A stretch of 64,000 nt of DNA from Propionibacteriaceae bacterium AM104-82 (GCA_027658995.1 JAQDQK010000010.1:1-64000); one strand, 5' to 3'; counted from the stretch's first letter, positions 1 through 8,996 are shown. Notes: a model not told the origin generated them from the letters alone. Program-made: numbers and translations.

Positions 1-130
1 TCAGTGTGTCTGCTTCCTAATCAGGAGCCACCCCTTACACAAACCATCTGACACCCTCGCAGCTCACGGACGACCCGATCGTCGCGCTTGTCGAGACGTC
101 CGAAACCATCAGACCCGCTTCGGTTGCGGA

Positions 131-585
131 CCCTTCGACAAGCTCAGGGAACGACACACCTGCTTCGGTTGCGGACCCTTCGACAAGCTCAGGGAACGAA
201 CCACCAGACCCGCTTCTCCTTCGGACCCTTCGACAAGCTCAGGGAACGACAGACCCGCTTCGGTTGCGGACCCTTCGACAAGCACAGGGAACGAACCACC
301 AGACCCGCTCCGGTCACGGACCCTTCGACAAGCTCAGGGAACGAACCACAAGACCCGCTTCGGTTGCGCACCCTTCGACAAGCTCAGGGAACGAACCACA
401 AGACCCGCTCCGGTCACGGACCCTTCGACAAGCTCAGGGAACGACAGACCCGCTTCGCTTACGGACCCTTCGACAAGCTCAGGGAACGAACAGCCCCGCT
501 CCGGTCGCGGCCCCTTCGACAGGTTCAGGGAACGAACCACCAGACCCGCTCCGCACACGGACCCGCCGACCAACTCAGGCAGCGA
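131..585. repeat. Tandem array of short interspersed repeats (CCCTTCGACAAGCTCAGGGA core)
   Basis: Nine clear copies of the core begin at 131, 176, 226, 271, 321, 371, 421, 466 and 512, with a degenerate tenth near 562. Spacing is 45-50 bp and the linkers are variants of one another (ACGAACCACCAGACCCGCTC and similar), so the array grew by tandem duplication of a 45- or 50-bp unit. Each core has CCCT/AGGG ends able to form a short hairpin. The array lies directly upstream of the sigma-factor gene. Open frames run through it but encode only low-complexity repeats. Positions 1-130 hold nothing I can recognise. Confidence 0.9.
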
Positions 586-641
586 CGCAACCCCGAAGCC
601 GGTTGGCCTCGTCTACCGTGCAGAGACAAGGGGGATTGCCG

Positions 642-1139
642 ATGGCCAGGATGGATGAGGAGTTCGACGCATTCGTGCGCGCCTCGTTCGACCGGCTGAC
701 CCGGACCGGCTATCTCATCTGCGGCGACTGGCACAAGGCCGAGGACGCGGCCCAAGCCACGCTGCTGAGGCTCCACCCGCGCTGGAACCGGGTGGCCCAG
801 AAGGAGGCCTACGCGAGGCGCGCCCTCGTGACCATTCTCATCGACGAGTCCCGCCGACCCTGGCGACGCGAGGCCCCGCAGGACGACATCCGCGACACCA
901 CCGTCTCGGACGAGGCCGGAACCATCGATGAGCGGGTCCACCTCGCCGCTGCCCTCGCGGAACTGACCCCGCGCCGGAGGGCCTGCGTCGTGCTCAGGTT
1001 CTACCTCGATGTCTCCGTTGCCGACACCGCGGCGGCCCTCGGCTGCTCGGAGGGCAACGTCAAGCGCATGACCTCGGAGGCGCTCCACGCCCTCCGCGAC
1101 ATCCTCAACCCGACAGGAGCCAGCCATGGAAGAGCCTGA
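642..1139 (+). CDS. SigE-family (ECF-type) RNA polymerase sigma factor
   Basis: A 165-residue protein of the small actinobacterial SigE/ECF class, which directs RNA polymerase to a limited set of promoters. Region 2 covers about residues 8-70 (FDAFVRASFDRL, then the WHKAEDAAQATLLRL segment) and region 4 about residues 100-155, with LTPRRRACVVLRFYLD followed by the helix-turn-helix around VADTAAALGCSEGNVKR. The frame stays open into the upstream repeat array, but I chose ATG 642 because AAGGGGG lies about 8 nt upstream and homology begins there. The 3' end overlaps the next gene by 14 bp, which suggests translational coupling to a membrane partner that may act as its anti-sigma factor. Target promoters are unknown. 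Confidence 0.85.
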   Translation: MARMDEEFDAFVRASFDRLTRTGYLICGDWHKAEDAAQATLLRLHPRWNRVAQKEAYARRALVTILIDESRRPWRREAPQDDIRDTTVSDEAGTIDERVHLAAALAELTPRRRACVVLRFYLDVSVADTAAALGCSEGNVKRMTSEALHALRDILNPTGASHGRA

Positions 1140-2190
1140 GACCGAGGAACTCCGGTCCCTCATGCGGCGCGCGGCCGACGACCGCAGCATCACCGCCCCG
1201 AATCTGCTGCCGCTCGCAGCGAAGGCCCGGGCGCGACGGCGCATCGGCGGCGTCGCCCTCGTGACCGCCCTCACGGTAGGGGGCGTGGCCTTCGGAGCCG
1301 CCTCCATGCGTCCGGCCACCATGGTCGCCTCCCCCGCCCCCGCGACGCCCGCGCCCACCCAGGAGACCTCCCCGTCCGAGGCGACCAACCGGTTGTCGCC
1401 CGAGGCGGTGACGCAGCGTTGCCAACCGCAACTCGACGCCTACGACGGAGAACCCGGCTACGAGACTCCCTCGTGGGAGAGCGTCGCGTGGGCGATCGCG
1501 CACTCCGACCAGCGCTACTCCACGGGCGACCCGGTGCTCTTCGTCGACCCCGCGGGACGGTCGAGCGGGCGGCTCTGCATCGTGCCGGAGCCCGGCGACA
1601 CGACGTCGGCGATCCCCGATCCCGCGCCGAGCCTCGCCGACCCGCAACGCCTGGCCGCGCTGTGCTCCCAGCAGTTGCGCCGCTACGACGACGCTCCGCT
1701 CGACGAGGGCGCCGGCCGTTCCTACGACTTCAGGACGCCCGACCTCAGGCCGGCGACGCTGGTCAACGCGGCGGAGAAGGACGGCATCGTCACGGCCCTC
1801 CTGCGCCTCGACGAGGCCTACTACTCCTGCGACGTCTCGGGACTCCGGCCCTACGGCATGGCGCAGGCGGCCATGGAGATCCCCACGCCGCGGCCCGGCG
1901 ACGAGTTCTGGGGCATCTCGGCGAGCTATTTCCTGCCCGGAGGCGGCAAGGTGGACGACCCGAGCCTCAAGCCGTATGAGGTCGGCTCCGGGCTCGTCCC
2001 CGTCGAGGGTGCGACCAGCATGCGGGTCGACGGCCAGTACACCGTCGACCTGGTCGACGGCACCTACTCCTTCGTCGTGACGAGGCAGCCCAAGTCCTCG
2101 GGGCGACTGGTCGTCGAGTACCTGGACGCGCGGGGAGAGGTCCTCTTCACATCGGACTCGGAGGGCGGAGGTCCCTACGTCATCCCCTGA
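1126..2190 (+). CDS. Single-pass membrane protein coupled to the sigma factor (possible anti-sigma)
   Basis: 354 residues. An acidic/basic cytosolic N-terminus (about residues 1-40, ending in KARARRR) is followed by one hydrophobic helix (about 41-62), a Pro/Ala/Thr-rich linker, and an extracytoplasmic domain of about 260 residues with several Cys (QRCQPQL, RLCIVPE, ALCSQQ, YSCDVS) that may form disulphides. The start codon lies inside the sigma-factor gene, so the pair is an operon. The topology suits an anti-sigma factor or an envelope sensor, but I see no zinc-binding anti-sigma (HxxxCxxC) motif, so that role is inferred from context only. Confidence 0.6.
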   Translation: MEEPETEELRSLMRRAADDRSITAPNLLPLAAKARARRRIGGVALVTALTVGGVAFGAASMRPATMVASPAPATPAPTQETSPSEATNRLSPEAVTQRCQPQLDAYDGEPGYETPSWESVAWAIAHSDQRYSTGDPVLFVDPAGRSSGRLCIVPEPGDTTSAIPDPAPSLADPQRLAALCSQQLRRYDDAPLDEGAGRSYDFRTPDLRPATLVNAAEKDGIVTALLRLDEAYYSCDVSGLRPYGMAQAAMEIPTPRPGDEFWGISASYFLPGGGKVDDPSLKPYEVGSGLVPVEGATSMRVDGQYTVDLVDGTYSFVVTRQPKSSGRLVVEYLDARGEVLFTSDSEGGGPYVIP

Positions 2191-2193
2191 TCG

Positions 2194-3381
2194 TCAGGGC
2201 CGCTGCCCTAGGACGAAGACCCGGTCCCTGTCCTCGCCGAGGTCGACGTAGGCCTCGATCTCGACCAGCCCCGCCGCCGCGACGGCGGCCCGCACCTGCG
2301 CCGGGTCGTGGCTGACCCATGGCGTCGTGACGTCGTGGCCGAGCCACTGCGCCGTCGTCGACACCTCCGCCCCGCCATGGACGGCGATCGCCAGGACGCC
2401 CTCCTCGTCGAGCAGGTTCGCCAGGTAGCCGACCTGGGCGGCCAACTCGGTGGGCGTGTAGTGGATCAGCGAGTACCAGGCCGTGATGGCGCCCCAACCG
2501 CCCGCCGCGGGAGGCCGCAGCAGGCGGCGCTGGTCGGCGACCGCGAAGCTGATCTCGGGATGGTCGCGCCGGGCGACCTCGACCATCTCGGGCGACAGGT
2601 CGTAGCCCGTGACGTCGCCACCGGCCCGAGCCAGGTAGGCGGTGATGTTGCCGGGGCCTGCACCGACGTCGGCGATGGGCCGCTCGTAGGCCAGGTCGAC
2701 GACCCGGTCGAGCAGCCAGCGTTCGATCGGGCGCTCGTCCAGCCAGGTGCCGTACTGGTCGGCGTAGTCCTCGGCGACGACGGCGTAGGTCGCACGGATC
2801 TGGTCATCGCGCTCGCCCGCGCCCTCGGCGAGGATCTGTTCCCGGTCGACCTCGGCGACCGGACCGGGCACCGTCGGCGGCTCGCCGAGCAGGTGCGCCC
2901 AGCGCGCGTCCTGCTGCCCGGGTCGCCGCGGAAGCTCGACCACCAGGGGAGCCTCCCGCCCGGCCATCCTCGTCAGGCACGCCTCGACGGCGCCGCGGTC
3001 GGCGAACGAGTGCAGTCGGTCGGTGCGCGTCTTCAACTCGCCGGGCGCCTGCGGGCCGCGCAGCAGCAGGACGGTCAGCACGGAACGCTCATCGTCGGCG
3101 AGGCCAAGCACCTCTGCCGCGACCTGCGCGTACTTGATGGTCCGGCGACCGTGATCGGCCCAGGTGGTGCCCGCGAGTCCGTGGTCCTTCAGCCCGCGCA
3201 TCGCGTCCTGGATGGTGCGCTCCTCGTAGTCGACCACCGGTTCGCGGCTGCTCGACTGGTTGCACGCCGTCTTCAGCGCGTTCATTGTCAGCGGGTAACT
3301 GGCCGGGACCGTCACCTCCTTCTCCAGGAGGCACCCGAGCACCCGTTGTTCTTCGGCGGTCAGTTTCGGCAGCGTCGACAC
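2194..3381 (-). CDS. DUF480 (YceH-like) protein fused to a class I SAM methyltransferase
   Basis: 395 residues from GTG 3381. The N-terminal ~190 residues match the YceH/DUF480 winged-helix family: LTAEEQRVLGCLLEKE, then YPLTMNALKTACNQSSSREPV. The C-terminal ~190 residues are a Rossmann methyltransferase, with the SAM loop ADVGAGPGN and acidic strand end VTGYDLSPEMVEVAR. I chose GTG 3381 over the longer frame (to 3423) because a TAGCGT -10 box lies 7 nt upstream (3389-3394), as at other leaderless genes here, and the YceH family begins at this point. Enterobacterial YceH is a single-domain protein of about 215 residues, so this is a fusion. Substrate unknown. It stands alone on the minus strand, divergent from lysC. 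Confidence 0.8.
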   Translation of the reverse strand: MSTLPKLTAEEQRVLGCLLEKEVTVPASYPLTMNALKTACNQSSSREPVVDYEERTIQDAMRGLKDHGLAGTTWADHGRRTIKYAQVAAEVLGLADDERSVLTVLLLRGPQAPGELKTRTDRLHSFADRGAVEACLTRMAGREAPLVVELPRRPGQQDARWAHLLGEPPTVPGPVAEVDREQILAEGAGERDDQIRATYAVVAEDYADQYGTWLDERPIERWLLDRVVDLAYERPIADVGAGPGNITAYLARAGGDVTGYDLSPEMVEVARRDHPEISFAVADQRRLLRPPAAGGWGAITAWYSLIHYTPTELAAQVGYLANLLDEEGVLAIAVHGGAEVSTTAQWLGHDVTTPWVSHDPAQVRAAVAAAGLVEIEAYVDLGEDRDRVFVLGQRP

Positions 3382-3550
3382 ACAGCAGACGCTACACCGC
3401 GAGGCCGCGCCCGGATGCCCCATCGGAACGCCGCTGACCTGCGGCGGCCCCTTTCCATCCTTTGGCGCGCGACCCCTCGCCCGGAAGCGGCCGGGCCCCT
3501 GCCCCGGTCGGGTCGGCTGGACGGAGTCAGCGGCAAACGGCCCGAAGAAC

Positions 3551-3577
3551 TAGACTCGTCAAGGTTTCCCCAGGAGG
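3551..3577 (+). promoter_or_regulatory. Probable lysC -10 box and Shine-Dalgarno
   Basis: TAGACT (3551-3556) fits the actinobacterial -10 consensus, and AGGAGG (3572-3577) lies 6 nt before ATG 3584. No convincing -35 is visible. Confidence 0.5.
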
Positions 3578-3583
3578 TTGTTG

Positions 3584-4858
3584 ATGGGTCGCATCGTTCA
3601 GAAGTTCGGCGGATCGTCGGTTGCGGACGCGGATTCGATCAAGCGCGTGGCGCGCAGGATCGCCCGGACGCGGGCCGACGGGCATGACGTCATCATCGTC
3701 ATCTCGGCGATGGGCGACACCACCGACGAGTTGATGGACCTGGCGTTGAAGGTGTCGCCGCGGCCCAAGTCGCGCGAGTTGGACATGCTGCTGACCACCG
3801 GAGAACGGCAGTCGGCGGCGCTGCTCGCCATGGCGCTCGCCGACCTCGGCGTCGACGCCGTGTCCTACACCGGCTCGCAGGCGGGCGTCATCACCACCCC
3901 GATCCACGGCAACGCCCGCATCATCGACATCACCCCAGGCCGTGTCGAGAAGGCCCTCTCCGAGGGCAATGTCGCGATCGTGGCCGGCTTCCAGGGCGTC
4001 GCACAGACCACCAAGGACGTCACGACGCTCGGCCGCGGCGCCTCCGACACCACCGCGGTCGCGCTGGCCGCGGCGCTCGGCGCCGACTACTGCGAGATCT
4101 ACTCCGACGTCGACGGCGTCTACACGGCCGACCCGCGCATCGTGCCGTCGGCACGTCACATCCGCGAGATCGGCTACGAGGACATGATGGAGATGGCCGC
4201 CTCCGGCGCCAAGATCCTCCACCTGCGGTGCGTCGAGTACGCCCGCCGCGAGGGCGTGCCGGTGCACGTGCGCTCCTCGTTCACCGACCAGCAGGGCACC
4301 TGGGTCAAAAACCAGGACGAGATCACGAAGGACGACACCATGGAAGAAGCCATCATCACCGGCGTCGCGCATGATCGCGGCGAGGCCAAGATCACCGTCG
4401 CGGGGGTTCCCGACAAGGTCGGCGAGGCGGCCCGCATCTTCCGGGCGATCGCCGACGAGGAACTCAACATCGACATGATCGTCCAGAACGTGTCGCGCCT
4501 CAGCGACACCAAGACCGACATCTCCTTCACGCTGCCGATGGCCGACGGCGCCCGCGCGATCGGCGCCCTCGAGGCCATCCAGGCCGAGTTGGGCTTCGAC
4601 GAACTGCTCTACGACGACCAGGTCGGCAAGATCTCCGTCGTCGGCGTCGGCATGCGCTCGCATCCCGGCGTCTCCGCAACGTTCTTCGACGCCCTCGCGA
4701 AGGCCGACGTCAACCTGCAGATGATCTCCACCTCGGAGATCCGGATCTCGGTGATCGTCGGGGCAGATGACGTCGACCGCGCCGTCCGCGCCGCCCACAC
4801 CGCGTTCGGCCTCGACGCCGAGCAGGAGGCGACCGTCTACGCGGGAACCGGACGCTGA
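3584..4858 (+). CDS. lysC: Aspartate kinase
   Basis: 424 residues. Phosphorylates L-aspartate as the first step towards lysine/DAP, threonine and methionine. The N-terminal amino-acid kinase domain (1-~245) carries [11 protein letters not shown], the nucleotide-binding [11 protein letters not shown] and the [13 protein letters not shown] segment. Two C-terminal ACT domains (about 265-420) sense end products. ATG 3584 is preceded by AGGAGG at 6 nt. A second in-frame ATG at 4340 (codon 253, [14 protein letters not shown]) has AAGGA about 7 nt upstream and sits where Corynebacterium lysC starts its separate beta subunit, so an alpha2beta2 enzyme is likely. No asd gene follows; the next gene is an unrelated lipoprotein. 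Confidence 0.95.
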   Translation: MGRIVQKFGGSSVADADSIKRVARRIARTRADGHDVIIVISAMGDTTDELMDLALKVSPRPKSRELDMLLTTGERQSAALLAMALADLGVDAVSYTGSQAGVITTPIHGNARIIDITPGRVEKALSEGNVAIVAGFQGVAQTTKDVTTLGRGASDTTAVALAAALGADYCEIYSDVDGVYTADPRIVPSARHIREIGYEDMMEMAASGAKILHLRCVEYARREGVPVHVRSSFTDQQGTWVKNQDEITKDDTMEEAIITGVAHDRGEAKITVAGVPDKVGEAARIFRAIADEELNIDMIVQNVSRLSDTKTDISFTLPMADGARAIGALEAIQAELGFDELLYDDQVGKISVVGVGMRSHPGVSATFFDALAKADVNLQMISTSEIRISVIVGADDVDRAVRAAHTAFGLDAEQEATVYAGTGR

Positions 4859-4929
4859 TCTGACGACCTGGGTGTGACGTGGTCGCACCCCGCGCTGCCG
4901 TAGGGTGGGCTCGTCTGTTGAGGAGCCCC

Positions 4930-6297
4930 ATGCCACCGTTGAGTCGCCGAACCGTGCTGTCGGTTCTTGCCGTCGCGCCGCTGGCCGCCTGCACCCGCGA
5001 GCCTCAGCCGCCTCAGACGCCGTCCTCCCCAACGCCGACTCCCACCAGTTGGCCGCTGCGCCCGGGCGACGTGACGAAGGTCGATGCCGTCATCTTCGAC
5101 GGCGCCTTCGGGTCCGACTACGTGGAACTGGCGGCCGAGGTGCTGCACACGACCTACCCGGAGGTGACGGCGGTCGTCAGCACCGTCAGCAACGTCTCCG
5201 AGGCCCTCACCCCGCGCTTCGCCGAGGGCGCCACCCCGCCCGACCTGATCGACAATTCGGGCGCCGACCAACTGGCGGTCGCGGAGATGGTGGAGGCCTT
5301 CCTCACCCTCGATGACGTCATCGACGCGAAGAACGCCGACGGCGAGGTCATCAAGGACACGCTGTTCGCCAACGCCCTGACGCCTGGCATCGTCAACGAC
5401 AAGCTCATCGCGCTGCACTACGCGCTGTCGGTCTACGGGCTCTGGTACTCCGGGTCCCGGTTCGCCGCGGAGGGCTGGGCCGTCCCCACCACCTGGGACG
5501 AGATGCTTGAACTTGGCGACAAGGCCCGCGCGTTCGACACCTTCCTGTTCGTCTGGGGCGAGGAGGTCGCGCACTACTACCAGGAGTTGGCCATCAGTTC
5601 GGCCATCAAGGAGGGCGGCGACAAGGTCCGGATCGCGCTGGACAACCTGGAGCCGGACGGCTGGGCCCAGCCCGCCGTGCTCGGCGCGCTCACCCAACTC
5701 GAGACCTGCGTCAAGGAGGGCTTCGTGCTGCACGGAGGCAGCTTCCTCGACGCCCAGGCCGAATGGTCGAAGAACAAGCGCGCCCTGCTGTACCCGTCCG
5801 GTTCCTGGATCGCCAAGGAGATGGCGGGCGAGACCGCCGAGGGCTTCGAGATGAGCGCGGCACCCGTCCCCACCCAGACGTCGTCTCCGACCTTCCCCGC
5901 CACCGCGATCCATTCGACGCCGACCGAGGCGTTCCTGGTGCCTGCTAAGGCCGCCAACCCGGAGGGCGGCAAGGCGCTGCTGCGCGCGATGCTGACCCCC
6001 CAGGTGGCGCAGGAGTTCACCCGCACGAACCTGTTGCCGACGGTGGTGCGCAACTCGATCCCCACGGACCTGCAGTCCTCGGCGCTGACCTCGCAGACCC
6101 GCCTGCTCGCCGACGCGGGCGAGCACGTCTTCTCGTGGCGGTTCGCCGACTACTACGGCCTCGCCCCCGAGCAGGGGAAGCTGTGGAGCCAGTTCCTGTC
6201 GGCCCAGTTGAGCGCCCAGTCGCTCGCTGATCAGTTGCAGGCGATCAGCGACCGGGTCCGCAACGATCCGAGCATCGAACGCTTCACCGCGTCCTGA
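4930..6297 (+). CDS. Orphan sugar ABC transporter substrate-binding lipoprotein (NgcE-like)
   Basis: 455 residues. The N-terminus has a twin-arginine-like signal (SRRTVLSVLAVAPLAAC) with the lipobox cysteine at residue 21, then a Pro/Thr linker and a family-1 solute-binding fold (GLWYSGSRFAAEGWAVPTTWDEMLEL; YPSGSWIAKEM). The general pattern resembles the N-acetylglucosamine/diacetylchitobiose-binding proteins of actinobacteria (NgcE family), but the ligand is not proven. GTTGAGGAG precedes ATG 4930, and TAGGGT at about 4901 is a possible -10. No permease or ATPase is adjacent, so it must work with a distant transporter. It converges with the next gene, leaving a gap of only 6 bp. Confidence 0.75.
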   Translation: MPPLSRRTVLSVLAVAPLAACTREPQPPQTPSSPTPTPTSWPLRPGDVTKVDAVIFDGAFGSDYVELAAEVLHTTYPEVTAVVSTVSNVSEALTPRFAEGATPPDLIDNSGADQLAVAEMVEAFLTLDDVIDAKNADGEVIKDTLFANALTPGIVNDKLIALHYALSVYGLWYSGSRFAAEGWAVPTTWDEMLELGDKARAFDTFLFVWGEEVAHYYQELAISSAIKEGGDKVRIALDNLEPDGWAQPAVLGALTQLETCVKEGFVLHGGSFLDAQAEWSKNKRALLYPSGSWIAKEMAGETAEGFEMSAAPVPTQTSSPTFPATAIHSTPTEAFLVPAKAANPEGGKALLRAMLTPQVAQEFTRTNLLPTVVRNSIPTDLQSSALTSQTRLLADAGEHVFSWRFADYYGLAPEQGKLWSQFLSAQLSAQSLADQLQAISDRVRNDPSIERFTAS

Positions 6298-6303
6298 GCC
6301 CTG

Positions 6304-6906
6304 CTACTTCATCCGCGCCCAGTCGTTGGGCATCGTCTCGGCGAGCACCTGGAACGAGCCGCCCGCCCTGGCACAGATCAGGCCCTCGCCCTCGTTGACA
6401 GGCACGCCCGTGACGGCCGTGATGTTGCCGGGGTGGCCGATCAGGACGGCGACCTCGCCCCAGGGGACGCTGCTCGCGAGGCGTTTCGCGGCGTGCTCGG
6501 TGATCTGCTCCTCACGTCCCTCGGCCTCGCGCAGGTCGCGGAGCAGGTCGTCGACGGTGGCCTCCGACCCGGCGAACGCGACGTCGGCCGTCTCGAGGCA
6601 GTACTGCGCGGGAGAAGACGTGACGGTGACCTCGACGTCGAGCGCGGCGAAGGCCTCCCCCACCTCGGTCGCCACCTGCCGGCCGAGGTCGGACAGCGCG
6701 TCCCCGATCAGGCCGGGGTGGGCGAGGTAGAGGCTGACGCCGCCGGTGCGGAGCATGTCCATCACCACCGACAGCGGCCTGCTGTAGTCGGTCTCGGGCG
6801 CGCCGGTGCCCGGCACCGGTCGGGCCGAGGCGGGCGACTCTTCGTCGCGCACGCATCCCGCCAGGGCGACCAGCGCGAGGGTCCCGAACGCCCTCCTCCG
6901 CATCAT
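6304..6906 (-). CDS. Lipoprotein with degenerate histidine-phosphatase fold
   Basis: 200 residues. The N-terminus MMRRRAFGTLALVALAGC is a lipoprotein signal (Cys 18). The rest follows the layout of a histidine-phosphatase subfamily: LRTGG-strand, SSPAQYCLETADVAF, and VAVLIGHPGNITAVTG near the end. In active enzymes the first motif reads (F/R)RHG and the second carries an Arg before ET. Here the first is LAHPG (Arg lost, His kept) and the second is YCLET (Arg lost), while the late His is kept. This suggests a non-catalytic, possibly binding, protein. ATG 6906 overlaps the stop of the upstream ATPase gene by 4 bp (ATGA), so the two are co-translated. Confidence 0.6.
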   Translation of the reverse strand: MMRRRAFGTLALVALAGCVRDEESPASARPVPGTGAPETDYSRPLSVVMDMLRTGGVSLYLAHPGLIGDALSDLGRQVATEVGEAFAALDVEVTVTSSPAQYCLETADVAFAGSEATVDDLLRDLREAEGREEQITEHAAKRLASSVPWGEVAVLIGHPGNITAVTGVPVNEGEGLICARAGGSFQVLAETMPNDWARMK

Positions 6907-8555
6907 CTGCTCCGGCGGCCCGTTCCGAAGATGCCGCGGATGATCTCGCGCCCTGCGGTGCGGACGAGGTCCTTGAACACCGTCGACTTGGTCACCTGCT
7001 GCACGAGGGAGGGGTTCTCCCGCTCGTACCTGCGACGGGCGGCCTCCTCGGCGCGGGCCTCGCGCTCGATCCGGGCGCGCTCCTTCTCCGCCTCGCGCTG
7101 CTGGCGCTGGAATTCCTTCTCCTGGCGGTCGGCCTCGGCCTGTGCGGCCTTCATCTGCTCGGCGCGGTCCTTCTCGGCCTGCTCGGCCTCTGCCTGCCGC
7201 GCGCCCTCCTCGAGGCGCTTGGTGAGCAGTTCGTAGGCCGACTCGCGGTCGATCGCCTCGCCGTACCTGGCCTTCAGCGGCGACGCGTCGACGATGGCCT
7301 GCACCTGCGGCTCCGGGGTGGCACCCATCTGCGAGGTGGGCGCCCAGATCTTGGTCCACGCAACGGGCGTCGGCGCGCCCTTCTCGCTCATCACCGTCAC
7401 GATCGCCTCGCCGATGCCCAACTGCTGCAGGAGCTGCTCGAGGTCGTAGGCGGAGTTGGGGTAGGTCGCGACGGTGGCCTTGAGGGCCTTCGCGTCGTTG
7501 GGGGTGTGCGCGCGCAACTGGTGCTGGACGCGGGATCCAAGCTGGGCGAGCACATCGTCGGGGACATCCTTGGGGGTCTGGGTGACGAAGAAGACGCCGA
7601 TGCCCTTGGAGCGGATCAGCCGGACGGTCTGGGTGATCGCGTCGAGGAACGCCTTGGAGGCGCCGTTGAACAGCAGGTGGGCCTCGTCGAAGAAGAACAC
7701 CAGTTTTGGCTTGTCGAGGTCACCGACCTCGGGGAGGCTCGAGTACAGGTCGGCGAGCAGCCACATCAGGAAGGTGGAGAACAGCGCGGGCCGCGAGGCG
7801 AGCTTCGGCAGTTCGAGCAGCGAGACGACGCCGCGTCCGTCCGGCGCGACCCGGAGAAGTTCGGACGGGTCGAACTCGGGTTCGCCGAAGAAGACGTCGG
7901 CGCCCTGGTCGGCGATCGTCACGAGCGAGCGGAGGATGACGCCCGCGGTGGCGGTGCTGACGCCGCCGATGCCCTTCAGCTCGGCCTTGCCGTCGTCGGA
8001 GGTGAGGTACTTGAGCAGTTCGACCAGGTCCTTGAGGTCGAGCAGCGCGAGGCCGTTCTTGTCGGCGTAGTGGAACACCAGCCCCAGCGAGGACTCCTGC
8101 ACCTGGTTCAGGCCGAGCACCTTGGACAGCAGGATGGGGCCGAAGGACGAGACGGTCGCCCGGACGGGGATGCCGACGCCCTCGCCGCCGAGCGCGTAGA
8201 ACTCCGTCGGGAACGCCACCGCCTCCCACGGCTGCCCCTGGGCCTGCGTGCGGGCAAGCAGTTTCTCGCTCGGCTGCGGCGCGGTCGCCATGCCGCTCAG
8301 GTCGCCCTTGATGTCTGCGGCAAAAACCGGGACCCCCGCGCTGCTGAGCGCCTCGGCCATCACCTGGAGCGTGACGGTCTTGCCCGTTCCGGTGGCGCCT
8401 GCGACAAGGCCGTGGCGGTTGAACATGCCGAGCGGGATGCGGATCGGCAGGTCGGTGACGGGGCTGCCGCCGTCGATCAGGACACCGAGCGTCGCGGAGT
8501 CGACGTCGAAGGTGTAGCCGGCGCGGATCTGCTCGATATCGGGTGCATCGTTCAC
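6903..8555 (-). CDS. HerA-like P-loop ATPase, DUF853 (YjgR) family
   Basis: 550 residues from GTG 8555, preceded by GGAAGGTAGG. Walker A is GATGTGKT (about 53-60) and Walker B is LVFFFDEAHLLF. SKGIGVFFVTQTPKDVPDDVL and SRVQHQLRAHTP are typical of the HerA/FtsK-like DUF853 family. A highly charged region rich in Glu/Lys/Arg (about 430-515) predicts a coiled coil before a basic C-terminal tail (REIIRGIFGTG). The cellular role of DUF853 proteins is unsettled; DNA translocase or helicase activity is inferred from the fold. The reading frame stays open for hundreds of codons upstream, but that part is an antisense shadow of neighbouring genes. Confidence 0.85.
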   Translation of the reverse strand: MNDAPDIEQIRAGYTFDVDSATLGVLIDGGSPVTDLPIRIPLGMFNRHGLVAGATGTGKTVTLQVMAEALSSAGVPVFAADIKGDLSGMATAPQPSEKLLARTQAQGQPWEAVAFPTEFYALGGEGVGIPVRATVSSFGPILLSKVLGLNQVQESSLGLVFHYADKNGLALLDLKDLVELLKYLTSDDGKAELKGIGGVSTATAGVILRSLVTIADQGADVFFGEPEFDPSELLRVAPDGRGVVSLLELPKLASRPALFSTFLMWLLADLYSSLPEVGDLDKPKLVFFFDEAHLLFNGASKAFLDAITQTVRLIRSKGIGVFFVTQTPKDVPDDVLAQLGSRVQHQLRAHTPNDAKALKATVATYPNSAYDLEQLLQQLGIGEAIVTVMSEKGAPTPVAWTKIWAPTSQMGATPEPQVQAIVDASPLKARYGEAIDRESAYELLTKRLEEGARQAEAEQAEKDRAEQMKAAQAEADRQEKEFQRQQREAEKERARIEREARAEEAARRRYERENPSLVQQVTKSTVFKDLVRTAGREIIRGIFGTGRRSR

Positions 8556-8654
8556 GCGCCTACCTTCCCATATCGGGCGTGACCTGCGCCCACGAACCCG
8601 CCTACTCCTCGGGCCGCGGGGTCGCCGAGGAACCGTTGCGGGTAGTCTGGCCGG

Positions 8655-8948
8655 GTGATCTTCAAGCGAGTAGGCGATTCCCGCCCGTACCCGGACCACG
8701 GCTACACCCAGAAGCAGTGGATCGCCATCGCGCCGCACCAGGTGCGCCTGGACGAGTTGACGACGACGAAGCGCACGCTCGATCTGGAGGCCCTGCTGGA
8801 GGAGGACTCGACCTTCTACGGCGACCTGTTCGCCCATGTCGTGGCCTACCGGGGCGAGTTGTATCTGGAGGACGGGCTCCACCGCGCGCTCCGCGCAGCG
8901 CTGCAACAGCGCCAGACAATGCACGCCCGCGTGCTCGAGTTGAACTAA
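8655..8948 (+). CDS. Conserved actinobacterial small protein (VapB-antitoxin-like annotation)
   Basis: 97 residues, very close to a conserved actinobacterial family often annotated as a VapB-type antitoxin: FKRVGDSRPYPDHGYTQKQW, VRLDELTTTKRTLDLEALL, ending LQQRQTMHARVLELN. No toxin gene is adjacent, so a toxin-antitoxin role is doubtful. GTG 8655 follows TAGTCT (8643-8648) by exactly 6 nt with no Shine-Dalgarno, the signature of a leaderless transcript. It is probably monocistronic, or read through into the LytR_C protein 48 bp downstream. Confidence 0.8.
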   Translation: MIFKRVGDSRPYPDHGYTQKQWIAIAPHQVRLDELTTTKRTLDLEALLEEDSTFYGDLFAHVVAYRGELYLEDGLHRALRAALQQRQTMHARVLELN

Positions 8949-8996
8949 GGTACTCACCACACCGACGTGGTCCGACCAGCGAAGGCAGAGACAAGC

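Noticed and set aside
131..585. Possible CRISPR array
   Set aside because: Linkers are themselves repeats of one another rather than unique spacers, the core is only about 20 bp, and no cas gene is present.
264..641. Open frame extending the sigma factor upstream through the repeat array
   Set aside because: The extension encodes only repeat-derived Arg/Thr/Gln-rich sequence, and a good ribosome site precedes ATG 642.
8655..8948. Toxin-antitoxin module
   Set aside because: The protein belongs to a family annotated as VapB-like, but no PIN-domain or other toxin gene is adjacent.
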